A stretch of DNA of 64,000 nucleotides from Paulinella micropora (taxonomy: Eukaryota > Cercozoa > Imbricatea > Euglyphida). The stretch's first letter is position 1, and each line of letters begins with the position of its first letter. The stretch is from assembly GCA_009731375.1 (NCBI GenBank), contig BJOX01000283.1:365162-429161 (forward strand), in the 5' to 3' direction. Under the pieces are notes generated by a model. The model searched no databases. It saw only the letters and a list, made by a program, of their open reading frames with translations, and had not been told where the DNA came from. The position numbers and the translations under genes are program-made. Shown here in pieces: positions 52,747 through 64,000 of this stretch.

Positions 52747-52786
52747 GCCACGGAAGCTCCGCACCGCCCGCTTCTAATCTCGCTGG

Positions 52787-52809
52787 GGGGGGGGGGGGGG
52801 GGGGGGGAA

Positions 52810-52853
<44 letters not shown>

Positions 52854-53160
52854 NNNNNNNNNNGGGGGAAGGGGGCAACCCCCCCAGCGTAGCAGACAGG
52901 CACTGGGGGCTGATAGATTCCTCGCCCTTTCCCCGGGCGCGCGGGGCACGGCAACGGCGGAGCAAGCAAGAAGGCAAGAGAGAAAGAGAGAGAGAAAGGG
53001 AGAGAGAGGGAGAGAGAAAAAGAGCAGAGGGTAGGGGAGCGGGGAGGAATGGATGCGGAAGGACGGGTGGTTTTCCGGGCCACCCCCTCCTCCTCCCCCC
53101 CCCCCCCCCCCCCCCCCCCCCCGCCCCCCCCCCCCCCCCCCCCCCCCCCNNNNNNNNNNA
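52787..53160. repeat. G/C homopolymers, GA tract and two 10-N gaps
   Basis: G run, C run, gap at 52854-52863, G/C-rich sequence with a GA tract, another C run and a gap at 53150-53159. No gene. Confidence 0.9.
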
Positions 53161-54189
53161 ATGCCACCTGTGTGGGGGTGGACGTTTAGCGGATGCCAGG
53201 GGCTGTCTGTCGAAAAGAGCCAAAGTAGTGGAATCAGCGCCCGGCGGTGCAGGGGGAGTATCGAGCCTGAATTACCGCGATCTCGACGACACGAAGCAAG
53301 ATGCGCGGCCGATGGAGCTGATGTTCGATACTGGGGAGACACTGCCGATCACCGTGGCACAGCTTGCAGACCTGAGTTCGCACCTTCTGGCCAAAGTAAA
53401 GAAGAAATTAAGCGAAGGCACGTAGTCATTCGAATTAGAAAACAAGCTGCACAGCAAAAGGATAGTGTCTCTCCTGCTCCAAACCAAAGCCGACGAGCTA
53501 ATCCTCTTGTTGCTGATATTGGAGGCCCTGCGCACGTCAAAGGAAGAAGAACGTCGCAACCATTACACCTATTTCCTAACCATGCCAACTCTGGAGGATG
53601 CACCTGCATGTGTCAGGGAAGGCGTTTGGGGCGCGCTGATGCAGCGGAGTGATATGGTACGCACTGCTCTATACCTTACCACCAACAAGCTAGCCTTGTT
53701 GCTCTACGGACTGCGCGTCATGATATTGAAAAAGCTCTTGCCTGTGCCGGACGAGGCTGGTGCATTTACGTTCAAGTGCTACATACCTCGTTCGGGACAG
53801 AGGGTGTTGGCACAGTTCGTCGTCGTTCAACCGGGTCAGGTGAAGAGGGTATAGCCAAAGGCAGGGGAACCGTTCGATAAAGCCGACCTCCTCATCAGCG
53901 TTCCCTGGTTCTGGCACAGCACCCTAAAGTATCCAAAGGCAGGCGAAGACGAAAAGGACGGGTATTGGAGGAGCTTCCTCCAAAACTTTGGAGAGCAGGA
54001 CCCAACATGTTCTGGTAGCTACAGACTCAAATGGCTGGCAACTATCACGTGGTACATTTATCGCTACCTGCAAACAGACGAGCAGCTTTTCGGCGGCGAG
54101 AGTCCTACGTATTGGAACCTACGTAGCAACGAGCCAGGCCTAGACAGTGCCCTAGGTATCTGGGAAACTTCGCTGAAGCCGGCAGGTGA
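53161..54189 (+). pseudogene. Unknown protein, one frame with two in-frame TAG codons
   Basis: A single reading frame is open from the gap edge (53162) to about 54189, about 340 codons. Only TAG at 53423-53425 and TAG at 53852-53854 interrupt it. Sequence on both sides of each TAG looks coding: after the first, FELENKLHSKRIVSLLLQTK; before the second, FVVVQPGQVKRV; after it, FDKADLLISVPWFWHSTLKY. The end, WETSLKPAGEPG, overlaps a consensus donor GGCAG/GTGAGC at about 54185, so a further exon may lie in the gap at 54247-54405. It contains helical Leu-rich segments and a Trp/Tyr-rich C-terminus (WLATITWYIYRYL). No family recognised. It lies between the RPB2-like and kinase-like genes. Confidence 0.5.
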
Positions 54190-54234
54190 GCCAGGGGGGG
54201 CCTTGCATGCACTCTGGCGTGTTTACGGCCTGGT

Positions 54235-54430
54235 TCCCCCCCCCCCNNNNNNNNNNNNNNNNNNNNNNNNNNNNNNNNNNNNNNNNNNNNNNNNNNNNNN
54301 NNNNNNNNNNNNNNNNNNNNNNNNNNNNNNNNNNNNNNNNNNNNNNNNNNNNNNNNNNNNNNNNNNNNNNNNNNNNNNNNNNNNNNNNNNNNNNNNNNNN
54401 NNNNNCCCCCCCCCCCCCCCCCCCCCTCCA
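54235..54430. other. Poly-C flanked assembly gap
   Basis: C runs on both sides of a gap at 54247-54405. The sequence from 54430 to 54558 has no supported gene. Confidence 0.9.
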
Positions 54431-54558
54431 AACACAGCCGAGCGTCAACCAAGTTAGACGAACCTTGTATGTGCCTTTAATTAAAAATCACCTTCCTACG
54501 GCTCCGCATGGTTTCGTGCGGGCCGGGGGTTAGAGTACAGAGAAGTCTGGAAGTACAG

Positions 54559-56330
54559 CTAAGTTTTCCGCGGGCCGGAACAAGAGGGCAGCGCACTGTA
54601 CACGGCCAGCGCTGTCAAGGGCCGTTCCGGCAGGCGCAGCTCTAGCTTAGCTCCGCCCTGCCGAGTATTGGCCAAACTGGTGATTGGGGTAGGGCGGGCG
54701 GCTGCTGCCTCAAACTCGTGGCGTGTCCTCTTGTGCACTATCTCAGCAGCGGCGGCTACGATCGGGGCGGCCGTGCGGCGCTCGTCCCAACTTAGGTCTG
54801 GCTGCGGCCCCGGCCTGGGCTTACTCAGCGGGCTCGTCGGAAGCTGTTCTGGCCGGGCCGGCCTGACAGTTATTTCCTGGTTAGCTTTCAGGCTGGCTCG
54901 CCTGCTTGGCAGCACTAGCCGGGATGATTGGGTGGCCACGGGCCTGGTGTGAGTGGCGGCTGCGCAACACTGTGCGTCTGGCGGATAACCTAGCCCCGGT
55001 AGGCGCAGCGTGACCTGGCTGGCGGCGGCCGCCGCCACGACCGGGGCGGGCGCGGCTGTGCTCAGCACCGCGCGAAAGGCCCGCGGGTTGGTCGTGCTGG
55101 CCAGCAAGGCAATGGTCACGTGGGGCGGCAGGTGGTACTCCACCTCGTAGCTCATGGCGGCCGGATCCAGGCACAGCAGCTGCAGGTGCTGCCGCTGGAA
55201 CAACAGCAGGTCCAGTGCGCTCAGGGGCTCCCAGCGCCCAACGTGCGCGTAGTGACGCAGCCTGGGCAGCTGTTCAAGCCCGGCCGAGGCTAACTTCGTG
55301 CGCACGCCGCCCTCTGGAAAAAACTTTTCCAAGACCTGCATGTGGTTGGCGTCAAACGTCAGGCACGCCAGCGACATATAGTCCCCCCAGGTGCTGTCGG
55401 TATTCGCGGGCCTGACCAGGTCGTAGTCAATCACCGTGACCTGGTCGGGGCCCTGCACTAGGATGTTGCCGGCGTGCAGGTCGTTGTGCGCGTACCCCGC
55501 CGCGTGCATCTCCGCCAGGATGCGTTCCAAACGCACCAGGACCTGCGGCAGACCGGCCGCCGCGGGGCTTTGCAGCATTCTGTACAAGGGCTTGCCCTTG
55601 GCTTTGGGCCACAGGGTCTGCATGACCAGCAGCGACCTACAGCGATGCTCCCATTCCTGCCGGTACCGGCTGTGCGGACCATCCGCGATCGACTGTGCTA
55701 GCAGTGGCGCAGTCTGGCTGGCCCTCCGGAAACCGTACCGCAGCAACGGGACCGCGCCCCCCGCGGACCGCGCAAAGGGCGAGCTCGCAAACCGTGTTTG
55801 GTGCCAGAAGATGCCCTGCCTCGGCACCAGGTCGCCCACCGCGCAGCGGGACTCCTTGAGGACCTGCCCCTGCCCGGGAACGTCGTACATCATCCCGATG
55901 GCCCCGTGGCCCAGTGGCTTCAGGTCCCCGGTCGCCAGAAAGTGCCGCTGGCCGAAATCCAGCCAGAAATCCGGCGGTGGCGGTGGGAACGGTAAACGGT
56001 GCGTGCCGGAACGCCAGCAGGCGCACGTCGTCGCCCGCCAGGCGCTGCAGCTCGAGGAAGAGGTCCGGCACGGTCAGGCTTCCTCCCCCTATCGAAACCG
56101 GCGCCCGCCCGGAGCGGTTGGTGTGCCACAGCCCCTCATCGTCGGCGGCGGCGGTAAAGTCTGACTCGTCGACGGCGTGCAAGTACCCGGCCCTTTTACC
56201 CAGGTCGGGCGCCAGCCGCGCGGGATCCTCGGCGGCTAGCCAGACGCACTGCCGCCCTGGCAGGAGGCCGTATTCCAGGGCGCTGTAGTGCCCAAGCGCG
56301 CATTGCACGACGGCCAGGGCGTAGTGTCTG
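54559..56330 (-). pseudogene. Atypical Ser/Thr protein kinase-like gene, frameshifted
   Basis: The main frame runs from about 55990 to a TAG at 54559. It shows, in order, a glycine loop (LGHGAIGMMY) at about 55895, a beta-3 lysine (QVLKES, about 55860), a catalytic loop HNDLHAGN (about 55485-55462), and IDYDL in place of DFG. Those are the core residues of a kinase fold (K, HxD...N, D), with H-N-D and D-Y-D variants common in viral and atypical kinases. The 180-residue C-terminal tail is Pro/Ala-rich. Upstream coding (56330 to about 55995, ending FRHAPFTVP) is in another frame, so one frameshift near 55990 is needed; it may be the N-terminus of the same protein. Large DNA viruses commonly encode such kinases. 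Activity is likely in principle but the gene is broken. Confidence 0.65.
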
Positions 56331-56335
56331 GTAGC

Positions 56336-56719
56336 ACAACATAGGGACGAAAGTGCCCAAGCCCACAACATAGGGACGAAAGTGTGGAAGGGGATGCACC
56401 CCCGAAAAAGTGCGAAAAGAAAAGTCTTACTTCCGAGCCCTGCCCTCACCCCTCCCTGCGTCCTTTCTTTCTTCCTGTAAGCCTACCAAGGGGGGGGAGG
56501 GGGAGGGGGCAGCCAGACAAAAGCGCCCGCTTGTTGTGACAAGAGGAGGGAGGAAAGACCAAGGGGTGGCAGCCGAGGAGAGGAGGAAGCGGGGACGAGG
56601 CTCCCTGCTCTGCTTGGCTCATGTCGCTGTTTCGGTAGTGGTTCTTGGCCCTGCATTTCTCCAGGCTGGCGCCCCAACCCAGCTTTTTTTCACAGAGAGA
56701 CCAGAGGTCGAACCAGAGG

Positions 56720-56774
<55 letters not shown>

Positions 56775-57220
56775 AGAGGGAGACACACACACAAGAGATA
56801 GAGCGGGAGAGTGAGCAAAGAAAGAGAGCAAGCAAGGAATAGAGAGCCCGGACCTAGCTACAAAAGAGACTCCCGTGCCTGTCTGGCCTCGGGAGCAAGG
56901 AGGCAAAAACACATCTCCCCCCACCCTCACCTCGCTGGACGCACCGGCGGACGGCTTTGCCTGCCAGGCGGCCTGTCTGGCGCAGGCGTCGTCCCCACTC
57001 GTTTTAATTAAACGCGTCGACCCGCGTGGACTCGTCAACAGATAGTTCGTTCAGTAGTGCGCTCAGAACTAGCGTGACCTCGATGCTGCGGCTCTTACCC
57101 ACCGGCGAGGAGGCTTATGCTCTGGAGCGTGCGACAGTCCGTAACAGTGGGCTGGAGAGCGTCACACCCCAGACAGGGAGCGGACCGGAGCTAGCTCTGC
57201 TCCGGTGTGTGCGATGCTTG
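56336..57220. other. Non-coding spacer with direct repeat and GA tract
   Basis: ACAACATAGGGACGAAAGTG occurs twice at about 56336-56355 and 56367-56386. An AG-rich segment and a GA dinucleotide tract (about 56725-56770) follow. I see no gene in 56450-57220. It may hold the kinase promoter. Confidence 0.5.
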
Positions 57221-57229
57221 CCTAGCTAA

Positions 57230-58587
57230 AGCTGGCGCTCTTGAGGAGGGGGCAATCGTCCACTATCTTCTCCGACTGATAAGTCGCGGCCCGTTCTCCA
57301 GTACTGCCAGCCCGGGGCACGCCCGCAGAACCAGCGTGATAGCCATCTGCCGTCCCTGCTCGCGAGCGGGGAGGCGTATGCTCCGGATCGAAGTACAGTC
57401 CAGGACCCGGCGCGTGAGCTCGTCGCAGGCCGGCCAGCGGGGTAGAGTCAGCTCCTTCAGTTCTGTGCACTTATGGACCTTGAGCACGAGCCTTTTGACC
57501 TTTAGCTCCTGAGGTACAACCTGGCTTCCGAACGCTGCACATTCCGTGAACGTTAGCTTCACGACGGCGTCCTGCCCCCAGGTGGTAGGGAGGCTGAGGC
57601 GCCCAAACGACTTACATTCTGCAACGGTAATCTCTAGGACGTCGCAGGCCAGGCTGGGTGGCAGCTCCACTTCTCGGAGCTCAGGACACTTCGTGAGCGT
57701 GAGTTGGAGCGCGCCTGCGGTAAGGTTCTGGCAGTGCAAGGTTGCTGAACGTGGCGCAGTCCTCGAACTCGAGCTGCACCGTTGCTTTCGTTGAGGCTAG
57801 ACAGCGGGGGCGCACGAAAGCGTTGTAAGCTTCGGCACCGTGCCAAGTAGAATTCGACCGAGGGGCAGGCAACCAGACGGGGCAGCCGGCACTTCTTGAA
57901 GTCTGGGCAATCGTAGATCTCCATGTACAGGGGGGTGCAGAGAGACTTCAGCCGGGGCAAATCTAGCTTCTGCACCTGTTGACAGTCTGCGATAGTGATC
58001 ATGAACTGCGGGTCTTTGGCGTTGTCGACTTTGGTGACAATCCGGACTAGCTGGCAGGGCAACACAACTTTTATCAGCTGTGCACAAGCGCTCATGGCGT
58101 GCTGTAGAGGGAGAGTTCTGTGCGGCTGGGCGTTGAGCAGGCAGCTGACGTACGCGCTGGGCTTCCATTTGGCTACGACTCGGGGCAGCGTCTGCAGGAT
58201 CCGGCGCAGGTAATGCGTGAACTTGGCTAGGTTTAGCTCTAGAGCAGTCAGTTGGAGTCGTTGCGATGGCGCACCGCTTCCTAGGTCGAGCGTGAGCGCG
58301 CTGAGAAGATCAGAAACAGCACTCGCAAGGGGCAGGGTGACCTTGCTCTGGTCGAAAAGAGCGATCTCCAGGCGTTGGGCGTTGGCCGCGCGCAGGTTTT
58401 GGTGCAGTTCCGTTTGCGCCGTCCGGGCGGCCCATTTCTGCGCGTCCAGCTGCTGTCTGGAAGTTGGTGACAGGGCAACCTCCTGCAACTCGTCTGACAA
58501 CAGGAATTCGTGCCGAGCCTTGGCGGGTGACAGGCGCAGCTGGGAGTAGTCCACAAAGGCGGGGTCCTCTTGTCCCATCTGGCGCAA
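57230..58587 (-). pseudogene. Leucine/cysteine-rich repeat protein (LRR-like), frame-broken
   Basis: Coding from 58587 to about 57260 with two frame changes (near 57830 and near 57730). From about 58030 onward a repeat of roughly 25-30 residues recurs 7-8 times, with the pattern hydrophobic-x-I/L-x-x-C-x-x-hydrophobic-x-x-hydrophobic-x-L-P. Examples are ITIADCQQVQKLDLP, MEIYDCPDFKKCRLP, LTLTKCPELREVELP and ITVAECKSFGRLSLP. This matches the logic of leucine-rich repeats (curved protein-binding surface). The N-terminal 180 residues are helical without a recognised domain. The gene lies directly downstream of the helicase on the same strand and could be its C-terminal extension. Confidence 0.55.
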
Positions 58588-58589
58588 AA

Positions 58590-61029
<2,440 letters not shown>

Positions 61030-61048
<19 letters not shown>

Positions 61049-63108
61049 GGAAAATGTCCGAGTAATGATAGCGCGCGGGGCGGGGGCATGGGGGGGCTGC
61101 TCTCCTTGCGGGCTGGCTTCCTCCTCCCCCCCCTCTGGCGCCTCAGGTCCTGCGTCGTCGTCCCTGTCGTCTTCACTTTGCTCTTTTTCTTCCTCGTTGC
61201 TTCTGCTGCTTCTTCTGTGCCAGGCCGCTGCTGATCGGAGGATTCCTTGAGAGAGCCAGCCACCTGCACGTGCTCTAGTCCGTTATAACAGGCCGCGGGC
61301 CAGCCCGCCTCCTCCAGAAGTCTCCGTAGGTCACTAAAGCGCGAAGAAACTAGATATGGGAGCAGCTGCGCTTCAAGCGCAGCCCGCTCGGAAACAGTGA
61401 GCTCCCCTGGCTCAAAGCGAGACCATTGCCCCTCCTCTGCCGGGGGGTCAACGCAGGAACCCGCGCTTGTGCCGATGGCTGTGTCCTCTTCGAAAATGGG
61501 TTCTTCTTCATCCTCCTCGTCCGGCATCATCGCCGCCATCGAGGAGAAGCCACTAGCAGCGTCGTCCTCCCCAGTCATATCCCCGTCGTTGTCATAGTCG
61601 GTAATCCTGCTGGAGCTGCTGCTAGAGCTGTTGGAACTACTATTCGAGCTGGTGCTACTGTCGCTGACGGGAGGCTGGTTGCCCCCCACTAGCAGCTGGT
61701 CACGCTGTTCGCACCAAGGTTGGAATAAATTGCCTAGCATGACGGATCGCTTGGCCAGATTGTGAGCGGCGCGGCAATGTGTGCTGTGGCAGCGGTAGTA
61801 CACGTTGCCGCCCGAAGACAAAAACATGTATGCGTTGTTGCTCCTGTGAATTGTTTTTTCGTCCACAGGGGTAGTAACGCTATCACTAGCGATACCATTA
61901 GCAGCAGCACCCACTTGCTGCTGCCGCTGATCCTCCTGACGCGCTGCGCGGCGCCTGCGCAGCACCTCGTGAAAAAGACAAAGGCGCCCGTTCTCGTCTC
62001 TGGCTGTTCGCACGACGAAAAACTGACTGCCAGTCTTCTTATCCTGCTCGACCGACAGTCTGGAGGTCGTGTCGCCCTAATCCGCCAGCATGAGTGCAAG
62101 CTTTTTCAGAATGGGTTGCTGGTGCTCGTAAATGACAGCAGGAGGTGGGGCGCTAGCGAGGCCTGTCCCTCCTCCCGCTCCGCGCGGTCGCGCAGCGGAG
62201 GGGATGGCGCTGCTGGGTATGTAGACGGCGGCTGGCCCGCGCGCAGAGTGGTTGGGGCAGTGTACAAGTCACTCCTCGTAGCTGGGCAAAAGAAGCGGTT
62301 GTGCGCCGGGGCGCATGAGGTCGGGTATTTTCTGAGAGCCGGGCACGCGCCAGCAGCGGTTCTTGGAGTAGACGGCGGGGTCGATGATACTGCCGGTGTT
62401 TTTGCTGTGCTTATACTTGGGCAACCTAGTGTCGACGCGGAACTCGAGTACGAGCTCGGGCAGCCCGCCCAGCCCGCTAGCAGGGGCAGAAGGGGGGGCG
62501 GGCTGGTGTTGTTGCATGAGCCAGTGTTTGACAAAGGCACCGGCATCGTGGACCGATTCAAAGACAACGTTTGGAAAAGCGACGTGGAAGGAGTTTTGGA
62601 ACCAGCCGTCGCTGCAGGGACGACCCAGGTCGTTGCTGTGCATTTCGTCGGCGGCAGTCGAGGCTAGACTCAGCTGGGTCAGGGCCGCGCGCACGGCGCT
62701 CTGCAGCGCGTGCAAGCGTAGTGTGGCGCTAGGGTCGGCGCCGCCTTGCGAGTACCACTCTAGGTCAAAATACAGGGCGCACTGGCCCTGTCTGATGACG
62801 AAGAAGCTGCGCTCCATTGTGTCGACGCAGCGATAGATGTCGTGGTAAAAGCTTCGGGCATCTGCACAAGAGCCAAACAGGTGGCGCTCGGGCAGGTCCG
62901 TCTGCCCGAGCGGGTCTGGGCCAGGCAGCAGCATGAGCTTGTAAAAAAACGTGTGTTGCTGGGCCTTGCCCTCAGTAAAGCAGGCCTCGGACGGGAAGGA
63001 GTTGGCGCCACCTGATTCAAACAGACAGACGGGCCTGGGCAGATTGCGCGTCAGCAGGACCCTGCGCGGGGCACGGCGCGCCTTGGCGGCAGCCGCCAAG
63101 GCTGCCAT
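61030..63108 (-). pseudogene. AEP/PrimPol primase (herpes UL52-like) with C-terminal zinc motif, two in-frame stops
   Basis: An ATG at 63108 opens a frame that stays coding for about 670 codons. TGA at 62269-62271 (after SYEE) and TAG at 62077-62079 (after LALMLAD) interrupt it. Catalytic motifs of the archaeo-eukaryotic primase family are intact: motif I YFDLEW (Asp115, Glu117), motif II NSFHVAF (Ser173-His175), motif III DPAVYSKNRCWRVPGSQK (Asp243). After the second stop is the zinc-type motif NVYYRCHSTHCRAAHNL (about 61800-61750) typical of UL52 and PrimPol proteins. A Ser/Asp-rich acidic linker and a Lys-rich part follow, and the reading then shifts into the OBP-like helicase frame near 61050. 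The family synthesises primers, and some members also polymerise DNA. The first stop could be a W-to-TGA transition and the second a Gln-to-TAG. Confidence 0.85.
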
Positions 63109-63114
63109 TCTTTG

Positions 63115-64000
63115 GATGGGGGGGGGGGGGGGGGGGGGGGGGGGAGAACNNNNNNNNNNNNNNNNNNNNNNNNNNNNNNNNNNNNNNNNNNNNNNNNNNN
63201 NNNNNNNNNNNNNNNNNNNNNNNNNNNNNNNNNNNNNNNNNNNNNNNNNNNNNNNNNNNNNNNNNNNNNNNNNNNNNNNNNNNNNNNNNNNNNNNNNNNN
63301 NNNNNNNNNNNNNNNNNNNNNNNNNNNNNNNNNNNNNNNNNNNNNNNNNNNNNNNNNNNNNNNNNNNNNNNNNNNNNNNNNNNNNNNNNNNNNNNNNNNN
63401 NNNNNNNNNNNNNNNNNNNNNNNNNNNNNNNNNNNNNNNNNNNNNNNNNNNNNNNNNNNNNNNNNNNNNNNNNNNNNNNNNNNNNNNNNNNNNNNNNNNN
63501 NNNNNNNNNNNNNNNNNNNNNNNNNNNNNNNNNNNNNNNNNNNNNNNNNNNNNNNNNNNNNNNNNNNNNNNNNNNNNNNNNNNNNNNNNNNNNNNNNNNN
63601 NNNNNNNNNNNNNNNNNNNNNNNNNNNNNNNNNNNNNNNNNNNNNNNNNNNNNNNNNNNNNNNNNNNNNNNNNNNNNNNNNNNNNNNNNNNNNNNNNNNN
63701 NNNNNNNNNNNNNNNNNNNNNNNNNNNNNNNNNNNNNNNNNNNNNNNNNNNNNNNNNNNNNNNNNNNNNNNNNNNNNNNNNNNNNNNNNNNNNNNNNNNN
63801 NNNNNNNNNNNNNNNNNNNNNNNNNNNNNNNNNNNNNNNNNNNNNNNNNNNNNNNNNNNNNNNNNNNNNNNNNNNNNNNNNNNNNNNNNNNNNNNNNNNN
63901 NNNNNNNNNNNNNNNNNNNNNNNNNNNNNNNNNNNNNNNNNNNNNNNNNNNNNNNNNNNNNNNNNNNNNNNNNNNNNNNNNNNNNNNNNNNNNNNNNNNN
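63115..64000. other. Poly-G run and terminal gap
   Basis: A G run of about 27 bases, GAGAAC, then Ns from 63150 to the end. The primase promoter and anything further upstream are not visible. Confidence 0.95.

Noticed and set aside
52138-52764. Minus-strand frames in the RPB2-like region
   Set aside because: GC-rich shadows; the plus strand carries the polymerase motifs in order.

Overview
The window comes from a nuclear genome of a eukaryote, most likely a protist or microalga. It has candidate spliced genes, a Ty1/copia retrotransposon, TIR DNA elements, MITEs and an extreme load of simple-sequence DNA. Nothing in it identifies the species. About half of the window, mainly 1-33 kb, is microsatellite or minisatellite, broken by assembly gaps that usually sit in or beside homopolymers.

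Layout. From 0-8 kb there is simple-sequence DNA. At 8.25-9.76 kb lies an intact intronless gene for a nuclear-type Kelch protein. From 9.8-31.3 kb, tetranucleotide, hexanucleotide and CT repeats alternate with minisatellites, a MITE with a resolvable TA target site, and one two-exon gene whose intron is a CT microsatellite. At 32-38.3 kb are three degraded minus-strand coding regions of unknown role, one with a GIY-YIG nuclease signature, plus a second MITE.

From 39.3-51 kb a decayed minus-strand Ty1/copia element is interrupted by a 6.4-kb DNA transposon. That transposon has long terminal inverted repeats, subterminal repeats, a 5-bp target-site duplication, a spliced DUF7869-like transposase with a SAP-like C-terminus, and divergent acidic/Lys-rich and Gln-rich ORFs. 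Removing it on paper restores the retrotransposon reading frame. The transposase introns are almost pure tetranucleotide repeat.

From 51.6-63.1 kb the sequence becomes GC-rich and carries a compact cluster of large-DNA-virus-like genes: a divergent second-largest RNA polymerase subunit, an atypical protein kinase, a repeat protein, a herpesvirus-OBP/UL9-like helicase and an AEP/PrimPol (UL52-like) primase. All are broken by frameshifts or in-frame stops. Nearby genes (Kelch, transposase) are clean over 1.5-2.5 kb, so I read the cluster as a decaying endogenous viral element or giant mobile element, not simply poor sequence. The PrimPol and OBP pieces are collinear and would work together in replication initiation; the polymerase subunit points to independent transcription. 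The window ends in a gap inside or next to this element.
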